In this document: piece after piece, positions 34,898 through 48,679 of the stretch
How the letters are laid out: every line of letters starts with the position of its first letter
Position numbering within the stretch: position 1 is the first letter of the stretch
Notes under the pieces: model-generated
Databases searched by the model: none
What the model saw: the letters and a program-made list of their open reading frames with translations, nothing else
Told to the model about the DNA's origin: nothing
Position numbers and translations under genes: made by a program
NCBI RefSeq assembly: GCF_901709675.1
Contig: NC_051095.1
Span: 11,111,956 to 11,175,955 of the forward strand
Origin: Syngnathus acus
Taxonomy: Eukaryota > Chordata > Actinopteri > Syngnathiformes > Syngnathidae
Reading direction: 5' to 3'
Length of the DNA stretch: 64,000 nucleotides

Positions 34898-36706
34898 CAT
34901 GACTTATTTACATGTTCATATCAGTGTTGACACAGGCGCTTCCTCTCCAGGCTCTTTGAGTTTAATGGCACCGAGTGAAAGGATGCCTAAACAGATCGGG
35001 ATGTCAGTTCATGGATAATGTTCCTTGTTGTCAAAACTTCACTGAGTGATGGCTCTGGCATTCCTATGTGTGTTCGTGTCTGTCAGGGTCTACCAAGCAG
35101 AGTAAAGAAAAGCACAGTTGAGTTGTGGGAAAACAGGCTTTGTCTAGCATCTATTTTATGCCTACACATAAATACATGTTTGGGCCTCCGCTGGCAGGTC
35201 ATTGTGAGGCTTTTCCTCACCACAGCGAGGCGCTCTAAAGCAACCACGTGGGGATGTGGCTATGGGGTTGCCCACCCAGAGATAAGCCGTGCCCACCCAG
35301 CGGAATCATCTGCCCATCCAATGAAGAATCACGTTATTTAAATTTTTGGTGTATTCATAGCTTTCTGTCATTGAGCATCAAAAAATGCACTGCTTACTAA
35401 TCGACCATTTGGAAGGTGTTGGCGTTCTTTGTGCTGCTCCTTTACATCAGCAAACAACGACGACGCTTACATAATGTGGTACAGACGCGGTCAAATGAAC
35501 AGCTAAATCCGTTTGTAGCTAGCTGCACTCAGCAATCGAAATAAAACAGTTCATACTTATTATCTTGTTTATTCTTTTCTCTAGAAAAAAATGACTTGCG
35601 TCTCAGATTCAAACAGTTTAGCAAAGCTTCAAACATATACAAGGTATTTAGAAACAGATCTCTGAATTCAATCTATAGCGTCTTTCAGGGTCTTGTATGA
35701 CAGTTGGACCCTAGATTCAATTTTCATTATTTTGTACGGGAAACATAGTTGTCGCATACAACAAATAGATGTGTATCTCGGAGCAAATAGTGGTCGACTT
35801 TCCCTTCTTCCACTTAGAGTCCACTTGAAGGGGAGGGTAGAGTCCTCCCAGGGGTGGCTCCGAGCTGGGTGTGCTGTCTCTCACAATATCATGTTTTGTC
35901 ACAAGTCACAGCATCCGGAGGAGTGCCTTCTTCTGCTGCTTTCATGTTTTATTTAAAATAGCGCCATGCTCAGAGAGCGCTGCTAAGTCACTGAATGTGA
36001 TCTGTCGCTGCATTGCTCCCCCCCCAAGTTCCTATCCACCCTTTTGTCTTTGATCATGTGTCTTTCGTACGGGTTGATGTGCGTCAGAGGGGATGTCTTT
36101 TTCGGGAGTTTAATTTGAATGCGACGTCAGTCAAAATGTGTAATCCTCACACAGCGGTTTGGTGCGGATTAACACCAAATAAGGTGCATCAAAGCCCTGT
36201 GATGAACTTCGTAAAGGGATGCGTCAAGGAGTTGCCGTTTGAGGGAAAACACAGCGCTCTTGCTAAACTGGCTCAACTGGAACGTCTGCAGGTTTCTCGT
36301 GTCTAAACATACAGACAGTGTCCCACTCCCAGTGTCAGTCGACGACTGCATAATGATGCATTAGTGGCTGGCGGTGTGCTGACCTACTCGGTTTCAACTC
36401 CCTGAAAGCTCGGCAAATATCATTCAGGACCAAAATGTATGCAGAGCAGCAAGCAGCCTCTCCACCACATGCTTTTTTGTTTGTTTTAAAACAGCTACCC
36501 ATAAAGCAACTTTGCTATTCTTCCACCCACAGTTTGCTCTGCCTGGTCGTCTTCTGCCAGTAGATTGAGTCCTATAAATATTTTACATTTGATAAATAAA
36601 TGAAACAACCTCTTTTCCTACTTCTTGGTTATGTTGCTCCCCTACCTACGTTTGCAGGAACTTCTAATGGCAACCTTTAGTTCGGGCCCAGAATGTTCAA
36701 GACATT

Positions 36707-37027
36707 CACACTCTCAAAACTGCTGGGTTAAAAGTAACCCAAATTAGGTGAAACAGCTAACCCAGCGCTGAGTCCAAGAGGGACCAAGTCGATGCTGGCT
36801 TGAGAATTTGACCCAGGACGTCAGTCAAGATTTTTAAAACTACCCATACTGATGAGTTAAAACTACCGAGAAATGGCTACCCAATTAGTGGGTTAGCATT
36901 TTGTGTGTGTGCGTGCGTGCGTTCGTGCGTGTATACATGAAAAATAGTAAAAAAATAACCCAAATTTGGGTCAAAAAGATCATTCCTTTTTTGACCCAAA
37001 TTGGGTTATTTTTGACCCAGTGGTTTA
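36707..37027. mobile_element. Short non-autonomous element with GGGTTA/TAACCC blocks
   Basis: It opens CACTCTCAAAACTGCTGGGT TAAAAGTAACCC and closes with GGGTTATTTTTGACCCAGTG, so the ends are inverted. Related pieces lie at 10967-11010, 57893-58345 and 58600-58665. It lacks a coding frame. The boundaries are approximate. Confidence 0.5.
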
Positions 37028-40000
37028 AATATTAAAATCTGAAGCTATTTTTTAACTACATTCGTCTCTCTTTGCAGTCTATCAAAGAAGCTACTGTAAA
37101 TTACAAATGAGTACTTTTCTGCAATCCCTTCCCATCATGGGATAGACCAACTCCATTAATGACCCCTTCCGGCTTGCTGTGTCCCACTCACATGCTCACA
37201 TGGGACGCAAGCAATTTCCTGGCGTCTTGCGCAGCTGCAGCACTCCGGGTCATGTGACGCCCCACCTCGTTGTCGTGCGGCTGCACTTAGGTAACTCACG
37301 CTAAGAAAAAAAAGAACCCGCAGGACTGAGAGGCGGGCCTTCATCCTCTTGTACGGCGAAACTACACCTGAGCCAGCAGAAGCCTCCCTGTTGCGTGGAA
37401 TCGACCGGCGTCGTCTGCAGGAAGCAACAACAGTGCTCAAGTGTTTTGCTATGCAAATGCTCCAGCAGCTGTTTGAGTTGGAAGATGTGCATTAGGGAAA
37501 CTAAATATAGGACGCACACACACACACACACACACACCTCGGAGACGGCTGCCTCCTCTTTGCATTTTGCATCTCCACCTCTCTGAGTGCTTGTTGTTAG
37601 CCTTTCTCTGTTTCTCTCTTCACCAACTTTTCCCGCTGGTCATAAGTCAGGCTGTGTATGTGTCTAGCCGGTCCACTCCTGACATAAAAGACTTGAAACA
37701 TGATCCCACTTCCCTTCACTGTGGTCCATTATTGAACCTGATGAGGGAGCAGAGCACTCAAACGCAAAAAAATGGGAAGTCTTCCTCCCATGGCCCTGAG
37801 ATCAAATTATCTGAGAGGCCCACAGAAGTTCATAGTGAATGCACAGAAAGAGGATCTGTTTTAAGTGTTTATCATGTGATAACCAATCTTAATTAAAAAA
37901 TGATCACAATCAAGCCTGCCTTTTGAAGAGGATTTAAAACTCCATTATTTAAATCGTTGCCTTATTCATTTCTTATGATTATTTTGATTTTCATTGTCTG
38001 TTTATTGTGCACACTCATTCTGCGCAAAGCAACTGCACTGTGCAATTTATTCCTACTGCTCCGCTCTTCAAAATTTTAAATTTGTATTATTTATATGTGA
38101 AAATATAATGTAGCATCCACAACAAGGAACCACAGCAGAGTCCAAGACCTCACTGAGTGAGCAATCAGAGATTATTTTAGTATGGGGAGACATAGCATCA
38201 CATGCTTCACAGATTCCAAAATTGTGTGCGTTCATTGGGCGGCAAAACCTTTATTGCACTAGCAGCATTATTGTGGCATGCCGTGTGTGCACATGAAAGT
38301 AATCTATGCGCACAACACAAGCAGTCATGTATGCTTAGATGTGTTGTTTGTGTGCCTAATTCCCATCCAGTGGGCAGTTACGTGCGATGTTGTTTGCTCC
38401 CCGTAAATTTCGGTACATTTATTGGTGTTTATTTAGTCAGCTGCTCATAGAAGGGGCATTTTCTACATATGCATTTTTTAGACATTATTATATTATTAGT
38501 GTTTTAATGAATAAATGAATAATAAACTAGTGCACTAGTTTATGTCATGTGAAAGTGGAGTTTTAAAACTAAAAAAGGACAAATATGGAGAAGTGGAAGG
38601 ACTGAGCGGGAAAAAAAACAAGATGCTGTTTTGCTAAACTTTAAAGACGCCCCTTTAGGGAAGATCTGTGCTGCAACTAATTTATTCCACACTTGAATTC
38701 TTTGGAGTGACTGTTTATATGGGACGGTCGGTGCTCCTGTTTTGGTTAGCCATAGAGTTAAAATGCTGTTATTCATATAATTCCAATGTCTAAAATGAAC
38801 TTGCCATCTAGTGTTGAACTAAGAGAATGCAACGACCCAAGTTCCAAGCACGTGCACAACGATGCCACAAAGAGACCGCCCCTTGCAAGCCTACTACAAA
38901 TTACTTTGGCAGCAGTACAAGCAAAATGTCATCACAAACGACTTCTAGAATTCATTCAAGTGACAAAGCAAGTGCTGTGCATTTGTAGTTCATGCACATT
39001 GATGGACTACGTTCGCTAAATTTGTCTTCTTTGGGTATCCGTAGCTGAAAGATGGTGGCGAAATACGTCAGGTGAGTCGTGACCCAAGTCATATAACTAC
39101 CAATTACTTGACCCGCAATTATATATAAAATGTACGTTAACGTAATAGAACGCATGCATTTTATTAAAATTAATAATTAATTGAATTAATCATGTGGAAA
39201 TTGATTTAATTTTATTTTTGATTTAATTGATCATGTCCTTTTAAATGTGTGCATGTGAACAAATAATTAGCAATGTCCTGGGAAAAGGGAAGTGTATTTT
39301 ATTTGAAAGACAAATTTACTTTTTGTGGAGGTCTTTTAGATGGACAGAAACTATTTGAGAAAACATAGGCTGAGTAACTCCCTAATTTGAAATATGAATG
39401 GAGATTGAATTTCCACATTTTTATGTCTTTTACAAACACAGTGGGGTTGTTTAAAGGAAGAAGTAAATCAAATCATCTGTCGCTACTGGATCATGTGATG
39501 CAAAGTATGTCAGAAATTATTAAGGTGACACCAAATGCCATCCAGAAGCCAGATCATGAACCGTCTGGTTCTTTGTTGACACAAAGAGGTCTACACCATC
39601 CAGGTTATCCTGGGAACTTGCTTGACCTTGGCTTGGCTTGGTCAAGCCGGATGTTGATGTCCTCCGGTAAAACGGAATTGTTTGTGTGGCATTAAAACAA
39701 ATGACAGGCAGAGAGGCTGAGCTATGGATATAGAGAACAGATGGAATCAGCGTTACACGTGAGGCTAAGCTTTTCTCCTGCTCCATAAGAGGCTTGCGCA
39801 GCCGTAGCAAAAGAATTTCATGGCTGTGGATGATAATGGACCGCGGGCCCTGCCCATGAGTTGACTAATTATCAGCTTCCTCGTTGAGGCACCGTATGGC
39901 AGCCGGCCAGTGATTTGAAATCCAAATCAAACTCAATCACCTCAGCTTTTGGGGGTCGGCGGGATTATTTTTTGTGTGTGTTGCCATGGCAATCAAGTTC

Positions 40001-43000
40001 ATTCCATCCAGGCGTTTCCAGTTGTGGTGAAGGATTAGATGGGAATGTCAGACATCTGTGTCAAATCCCTCTCCAGCTCATTTCAGCCGTTTCTTGTGTT
40101 CTTGGATGACTGATGACAGGCTTATACTTCCAAAAGAAGTCACTTTCTACTTTCACACTCGTATTAATTATTTCCCCTTCTCCTGGCTTCCTAGTTTGCT
40201 GCCTGAGGTGCTCTGGCCTTTGAGATAAATACCATTTGCTTTATGGCTGAATGGTTGAATAATGGTGTGAAGTATGGGCTAAATGAGAGTCGGACGCCAG
40301 AAATGGGAGTAATCTGGCCCCTCGTGCCGAGCGGTGACATGGGCCGATGGGGATTAATGAGCAGGCGAGCGAGTCAACACTGTGGGAAGACTGACAACGT
40401 GTTTGGCTTTGTGTTGTTCTCGCCAGCCGCTGCTTTAAATTCTCCTCATACTCGGAAGGCCTGCTATTACCACATGTGACAAAAACAACAAGCTCCACAA
40501 ATCCAGGGAAAGGCCCGGCCTGGAATTTTGGTGATACGCAATTTTACGTCGTTCCGAGGCTTCATGCGGAAGATTTTGGTGCTCATATAGAAATTGGTGA
40601 ATCACTCATTTCCAAAATGAGCCTCAGCTCTTAGTGGCGAGTCTCACTGAAATCTATGGAAAAGAGAGAATTTGTTCACTTGGGTTGGTTGGTATGTTTG
40701 CATTCCAGTAGAATCCATTATGCGCAACAGGGGACCCACTGGAATAATTATTGGACTACTTATTAATTTTTGAAAAACTCAAAAGTGGTCTGAGGTAAAA
40801 CCACCACAGAGACACAAGGAATGTGATCAGGGGGATAAATCCAGAGGTCAAGAGGGCATCTAATGAGAGTAGCAGAGAAGAAACGCAACGGCACAGGAGA
40901 GGGCAGCATGCTCGTGACAGGTTTAGCGCACGCCCGGTAATCATCAATGTTAGTGGGTCAGACGGGCATGAACACCATCTGTGTACAACATCTAATCTCC
41001 GGCAGCTTTAATCTGTCACTCCACAGGCAATTTCAAGGGATTCTTACATGCCTCTTGTTTGTTTTTGTTTTTGCGAGAAACAAAATAGCTGGAATAAAAT
41101 ACCTTGTTTTGTGCTATGTTTATTTGTAAATTTTTGGGGGGAGTATATAGAACAATTAAGGTCCAACTGATATGGATATTGCGGGGCAGATGTAGATTCT
41201 AATATTTGCCAAAATAAAATTCCGATAACCGATTAATTGGCCGATTATTAAAAAACAATGTCCTTTTGTATTTACCTTACAACAAAAATTTGTCTTTATT
41301 TTATGTTGTTTGAAAAACACCTGAGGCAAATGAATATACGAATCTCAAATAAAACTGTTAGTTATGTGTCAACCTCGAGATGTTGAATATCGACATTGCT
41401 GTAAGGCCCCCTCCGCCCTCCATTCTAACGAAGCTACAATCATTTTATTTGCACATACTATGTTGTGTAGTAATGATTTTGCCGCCCCCTCATATGAAGA
41501 ACAGACGCTGGCGTTCAAAGAGAGCGAGAAAGAACCTTCCTCAGTGTCAGCGTGACTCTGATGTTCACATCACACATGGGCTGGATGAACGATTCGCTGT
41601 AATTAAACCTGACCCCCGCCCCTCCTTCTCCCTGTCTTGGTTGCCTTGGAGTCAAATTAAAATCTAATTATTTAATACAGAGATTACCCAACCCATATGC
41701 AGGGATTGCACTGTCATTGCATTATGGAGTCAGGTTTTCCCAGTGCTCTTGTTAAAGAGCAAAACGCTAAAAGTGAGGCTTTATTTTGCTGCACTCTAAC
41801 AATGTTCCAAAGAAGGAAAGTACCTGAAGCTATTTGTGGAACTTTTATCAAACAGCCTAAAGGTAGGATATGCATTTATAGGTCACATTACATTGTTGAT
41901 TATATAAGTAGCAAACAGCTGAGTTTGGCGATAAATGTTGCGTTTCACTGTGATGTTAAATTCAAATCAAAGTTTGCACATCCTTGTTCACTCTCCAATA
42001 ACACCACAGCTGTTCCTGCGTTCGTTGTTTAGTATCATTATGATTTTGCCAATTTACGGCTTAGTGTAAGGCTATTTTTTTACCCCCTGCAATATACTCC
42101 ACCTTTGATTTATAACTGCTGCCGTCCTGCTCGGAGAGATGCTCTTCCCGGTGATCAGGAGCAGCCCTGAGAGGTGATTTATGAGGGATGGGATTTCCCG
42201 TCAGAACGGCCTAATTGAGAGTCTGTAGTCTCCGGAGCAGTCCTTGGGAGAAGGGATAGGGTAATGAGGGAGAAAATGACAAGTCCGAGACACTTTGGTT
42301 GTATAGTAAATGAGCCTCGCCACAGCTGCAGAGTGGAGGCATTAAAACAAAGAAAAAAAAAGTTGAGGACACCAGAGCCTCAAATACGCCTGTGTGACAG
42401 CACATCCTTTTTTTTTTTTTTTTTTTTTTCCAACGCACTGTGGACTCTTTGTCCCACAGGATTTTGTAGGTGAGTGCAGTGAATTTCCACCCTCACCCAA
42501 TTGGGGCATTGGGACATTCTGTCTCATTAGGAGCTTTCTACTCGCCTTTACAACTACACGCAGTCACAAATACTGAAGATGCTACACTATTGGACCCGTA
42601 CGGACCGTAAGTGGACTCCAATAAATATATATATATCAAAGTTTAATTTATTATCAAGACTGCAGTGCAGAGTGGAGTACTGCTGAATAGTTCCAGGATG
42701 GCTTCCAGGATGCTTCGAGTTATAACTAACGGTGAATGCTGGTGTCTGAGGATGTCGATGAGTGTGCGTCGGTGGCAGTAACTCAGTGCTGGCGCCAGTG
42801 GAGCGAGCTGAGGGAGCACATTGGGCGCCAAACAAATGGAGAAGCACACTCAGTTGAGGACTGCTGAAGTCAGCACTACAGAGTGACACCCGCCAGTGTG
42901 TTTGTGCATGCAATAATGTAGGGAAATAATCACATCCAATGTATGAGTTCTATTGAATATTCCACCAGTGTCATAAAGATGAGCATTATTGTGTTTTGTA

Positions 43001-46000
43001 AAAGCAGATTTTTTGATACAATTCTTGTACTGAGTCCTACATAGCAAACGTGCTCACGTTCAATATGGAAGTAGAAGTACCTGTGTAAAAAAAGTAACAG
43101 TAAAAGTATTCAACTCCTTAAGTGAAACAAAAACAAAACACGCAAATGATTTTTTACTGGCAATTATAAACAATACCCATTTTGATAACTTGCCACAATG
43201 AGGGGGGGGAATCTGCAAATAGACACACAAACCATTCAAAATCAATTTCTTCATTTATTAATTTTCATTGTGCTCATACTAGAAAACAAAATTACTTTAG
43301 CATTGGCTCAGCATTTTAGTGTATCAAAACCTGATGATAACTCACTAACAAAAGTAATGCTAAATTACCAGTTGAAATATATATATATATATATATAATA
43401 TAAAAACATATTGAAAAGTAATGCTAAATTACCTATTGATCACAAATGAAGCAATACACCTGTACATATTTTTTGAACAAAATGGATTTTTGAATGCCAG
43501 ATGGTGATGTGTTTTTGAGTCTGGCCCAAGACATAACACATTTGCCATAAATCTGCATTTCAAATCACCTACATGTCAAAAAATAAGGCCGGCAATAGAA
43601 GTGGGTGACACTTAACCCAGCCTGTTCTAACCCAACCCCTACTCTGCCAATAACATAAATCCCGTGCAAGATCGGGAGCTGGGTGCAGGGAGACTCAGTG
43701 TAAATATTCCCGAGGAGGTTTTGACGCCAATTAGACTGCTCCTCTTCACGCACTTGCAGCCTGGCAGGAAGGCCTCATGCAGCATTCGGCTCCCACTCGT
43801 CTGTCAGGGTTGATGGTGATGACACTCGTCACCATTTTTCATCATTCCTTTCCTTGGGTACGTTTGTGAGTGCTCCCACACAGTGGACATGGCAGAATCA
43901 GGCCGAAGGAAAAAATAAAAAATAAATTCGTCAATGCACTGAGGTTATAAATTTGTGTCCCGGTGAAAAAGCATTGATTGTACAATGGAACGCCTTAGGT
44001 CAAACACAACGTGTTCCTGATTGATTAGTTTGAACTTTTGCTGTAGCAAATCATGGAAATGTTGCGGGGTCAAACTTCTGACATCACAAAACCTTTACCA
44101 ATTGATTTTCAATGAGATTTGTTCTAGAGATTTGTCTTTTTTAATAAACATTCACATTTGTTTAATTTGTTTTTAGTACTTTAGTATGACAACCGGTCAA
44201 GTGAATTTGGAAGTTTGTTCCTAAATACATTGTAAAAATTTGAAGATCATGTTTAAAAACATGTGCAAACTGATGAAAGAACCAGAGCTTGACTGATTAA
44301 ATTTTTTTTCTAATTGACAAAAATTGGGTGATTATTGAACACATTACTATGTAAAGCAAAGATAATGACATTTAAACTGCTTTAAGGGCCCAAAGCAATT
44401 TCATTCATTATAGGTATTTTGTAATTATTCGTCCAATTAATCGGTTATTGGAATGTTGTTCTATCAAATATTTGAATCAGCCTAAAAAATTCCATATCAT
44501 ATAGCTAGCTAGCTAACCCCATAAAAGCATTTTCCCTCCAGATAATATCCTGTCTAAGACCGTATGATTGTTGGCTGTAAATTTGAGCACATTGGGAAGA
44601 AAATCCATAAGAGAGTGCCTCGTTGTTGCACCATGAAAAAGCCCGGCGACAACTCAGTGGGATATATTCCAACCACCGGATGCTTTAAGCGGGTAAGTAG
44701 CGTCTATGTTTCCAGGTCGCAGAAGTGATACTTGATTGACAGTTGACATTTGAGGCTTGGTCTCAGTGCACCCAGTGGACATGCCTGCAGCATTTTAGGG
44801 TGTGGAGATAAGCTTGATTGGAACAATTCCGAAGCCTTCATTTATATACTTGGTAATCTTTCAGATTTGGCAGGGTTGTTAAAAACATTCTTTTCTCTCG
44901 TGTGTCGAAATTATAAGACTTTTCTTTTCACTTTACAGGGACTTGGATTTATGGCATAATATTTACAGCAGTGTTTTTCAATCTTTATTGCACCAAGGGA
45001 CATATTTTAGAAAAAGCTCACAGAGCAGCATCAAACAACAAGGTCAGACAATAGTTCTACTGAAATACATACAAACGCAGTCTCAATCCACACAATGATT
45101 TAGTTCAATGCAAAGCTGAACCTTCGGCATTCGCTGTGGTGATTATTAATCGTGCAAATCAATCACTAAGATGTGAGCCTGAGGTGGATCTGAAGGATTT
45201 TAGGTCTTGTCATTAGTCAGCCAGATTGTCATTCACTTCCCTCGTGCATATTCAACTCTGATATGTCACTCGTCTAAATTTAGATGAGCGCAGGAAAATA
45301 AAGTGAGATATTTATGGAGAGCATGCTGCAAGCACCTTGTCTTGGAGCTTGGAACTTCTTCCACATGAAAGGGACAAGTTGAATATTTCATCTTTCTGTT
45401 GCAGCTTCCCAGCTGTGAAATGATCCGCTGTCTTGATGTGCAAATCCAGACAGGCATGATTCACAACCACAAAGACGCAAAGACTTTTCTCTTAATACAC
45501 GTTAATCCCTTCATTCACTGTAAAACAAATAAAATCCCATTTGCTTGGCTTTACATCATTATTCGTGTGAATATGTGAACAACCATCTTGTCTGGTCGCC
45601 TATTTCTGATAAGCAGGCTAATTCTCACATTTTTGAGTCCCCTCAGCCTTTACAGTAATTTCCTATTATAAAGACTGTAATCACGCTGTCAGCGATGGCT
45701 TGTACTATAAGAGAGACGTTGTGGGGAGTGCAAAGTCGGCCGGCAGCCTTGCTGGATAATTGCAGCCGGCTTTCAGCGCCGGTGATGTTTTCTGATTTAA
45801 GATTTAATGTAACTTTGCATCCAAGAAGAGGATGCCGGTTATCGATCCACTATAAAGCTTGAGAGGCCGGGGTAGGATCTGAGCTTATTGATCTGTGGAG
45901 AAAGCGGAGTGGCAACGGCCACAGTCAGGTGCTTGTGTGGGATAGGCCTCCAAGGTCAACTCGCACCGGCCGGGTCACACCTTGACGAATATGCACAAAG

Positions 46001-48679
46001 TCATGGATTTATTTATGTTTTAATAGCCTATTAGGATTTCACAGTGATAGGAGTCTTACAAAGTAGAAAGAAAAATGCCATGGAAAGCAGATTAGGTTTT
46101 GATAGACTCTCCAAATGGCTTTGGAAGTGGATACTTTTGATTAGTGGAGGGCCGTGCATCTGCGCTTTCGGTGGAGACTAACTCGACTTAATCCACCTCT
46201 TAATGCTGCCGCTATCATGTCACAATTATAGAAACCATCAATTCCACACACACAAAAATGCAATGTGACAGCGTACAATTGGGCCATCTGTATCATCTGT
46301 TGCGGCTCACAACCAATATTTATCTACTAAGATGACAAATAAATAAATAAAAAAATGAAAAAAAAAATAAAAAGATGTAAAAATGAATGAATGAATAAAT
46401 CAATGAATATATACATACATAAATAAATAATACTGAATACATGTTTGTTAGGGTTTTTGTTAACTTTGGATGAACAGTTTTGACATTTCAGTGCCTAATC
46501 AAAATGTTCAACTCTGTGAACAGAAGGGTTGTGGCAGCACAATAAAGTGTCTTTTGCTAAATGTGGATATTGTCACGATGCTGCCTAATGCAGCCCTTCC
46601 AGCATTTTTCATAGTCATTGAGGACACTGTCTGTCCCAGGAGAGAAGTACTGTTTCATCTATCATCACACAGGCTGTTTTAAGGCTACCCAGCATGCAGT
46701 ATGATCCCCAGGCCACGCTCTTTGTAGATGCTACGAGGAAACTAGCAAGTGCAGAAGACTTTGCTAAAAATAGTCGTCAAAATGTGATGCGTGTAGTTAC
46801 AAAGTCTGTGCACCCTTCGTTAGGCACCGCTGACTAATCGAATGGTGCCCAATATCACAGTGGTATCAGACATTCTGCCTTTTTTGTTGTCAATGTGAGA
46901 GGTATTAAATTACAATATTGTATGTTCACTATTGTAGATGCGTAGAACTGTACAGCATCAATCTCGGGCATTTTGGTTACTGGATAGGGGCAAGTCAATA
47001 GGACTGGAACGAACCTTATACCTAAATATTTTTTCCATTTTTTTTTGTAGGTTTAATCTGGATCCACAATTTTTTCATCGACCTTTTTTATATTTAGAGT
47101 GGATGCTCAAGCAGTGCAATTCACATGTTTACATATAATGTTTCTTAAAACATTGATAAAGCCACAGACCTGTTTGTATTATTTGTGTCAGGAATGAGTT
47201 GAGCCAGGGCGACCAAATGCAGCTTGAACCAGGAATTATTGAAGGGAAAGGGAGTTGGAAGGGAGGTAGGTGGGGAACCGAATACACAGATAGAGACTCA
47301 CGGCCAGCAAACAGACAGACCGACCGACCGACCGACAGAAGTCCACTTGGACAAGGTTAAAATTCTGACCGTGATCCTCCAGACAGACCGGGGGGGAAAC
47401 CAGACAACAGGAACCGGAACCGGAACACTGGGCACGGACAGGGACGGAACACAACAGTAGACACCATCAAGGAGGAACACACGGGCAGGGTTTAAATACA
47501 TCAGGTAACAAGAGGGAGCAGGTGACAGACATGACGATTACGAAGGGGTGTGGCTGAGGGAAGTTGACAGCCGAGCGTGCTCTGTCACGGGTGTGACAAT
47601 TTCTGCAATCTGACTTTTGACTGGCTGATTTACTGACCAATCTCTTGCATGGACTTCTGCCTCCATTTAGAGTTTAAAGAGAATGAAGGGAGCAAGTTAA
47701 CAGTTCTAATTTAACTACATAAACTGTATTCCATATGAGTTCATGGTTCATTTGTCTCTATTTTAGCGTCAACCCAGCCTATAAGAACAAAACATTTTTG
47801 TATGATAAATCCGATATTGTCTGTCAATGAGTTTGATTGTAGTGCCTGCACCAAGAAGGTTCACCATCATTTTTACCCTTTTATTTGCTTTTATTCACAC
47901 TTACAATCCAAGATTAATCCAACAGCCACTTGAATCACATACACATCATCAATCCAAGACACAATGACATGAGACAAAATGTTTTACAATGGCAGACAGA
48001 ACCAGGCAGTGCTTTCACCATCCGACCACACCATCTTTTGTGATATTGCATAATTACGATAAGAGTGAAATGACATGCAATGCTGTTGTCAAAGCCTATT
48101 ACAAGTTTGTGTTATCCGTGGAGCAAAGTGAACTCAAAGCACCATCAGCGTGTGAAAAAGGGACAAGAGCACATCGATAATGTGGTATCTTGACAAGATG
48201 TTGCCCCTGAGGTTGCTTTGTTGCTTGTGGCCGCCTTTGACGTAAAGAGAGGTGAGTGATGTGTCATCTCCCCCTCCCCTAACAGGAGTAACCTGATTCA
48301 TACGTGTGCGTATCATACATGGTGCTACACTTGACAAATCAATGGCTCACACCGCCTAGTGCGACCCTGCAGATCCTCGCTAAAAATAGTGCTTGCTATG
48401 AACTGTGCTTGTGATGCACTCTTTCCATTGGGACCCTCTCGAGAGGTCGATAGATACATAAGAATGTCAACGGGGAGGCATAAGTTTCACCTCGGACCAG
48501 AGTTGTGTGCTCGCGTATGTGTGGTGGCGATGCACAACATCGTGGAGCAGTTAGAAGTTTGAATGCCAAAGATTTTCAAATTCCAAGCTGCTCTTTTTTT
48601 GGTGGGCATTTTTAATAGTAAAGTGTATCGTGGGTGCTGACTATAACCTGGTGACATGACGCCGTTCTCCACTCCATCC

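Larger units (their letters stand above)
33331..48679. other. Gene desert between sh3rf2 and kctd16
   Basis: 15 kb in which no supported gene was found. It contains (TTTC)n at 34298-34354, a GAGT/(GA)n tract at 34797-34893, (AC)n at 37514-37537, a transposon-like repeat at 36707-37027, a (GACC)n run near 47320-47336, and decayed repeats. A near-consensus X-box (GTTGCCATGGCAAT) lies at 39980-39993. A single 43-codon exon-like frame starts at 44564 and reaches a GTAAGT donor at 44693. PRELID2 and GRXCR2, which lie between these genes in human, were not seen. Confidence 0.5.

Noticed and set aside
37156-37586. CpG-rich stretch with overlapping open frames on both strands
   Set aside because: The frames run into the (AC)n repeat and show no domain, splice or codon evidence.
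39052-39071. Good-looking first exon: ATGGTGGCGAAATACGTCAG before a GTGAGT donor
   Set aside because: Only 20 nt with no partner exon identified; too short to support a gene.
42211-42576. Open frames with poly-Phe / poly-Lys
   Set aside because: Created by a T/A homopolymer run near 42410-42429.
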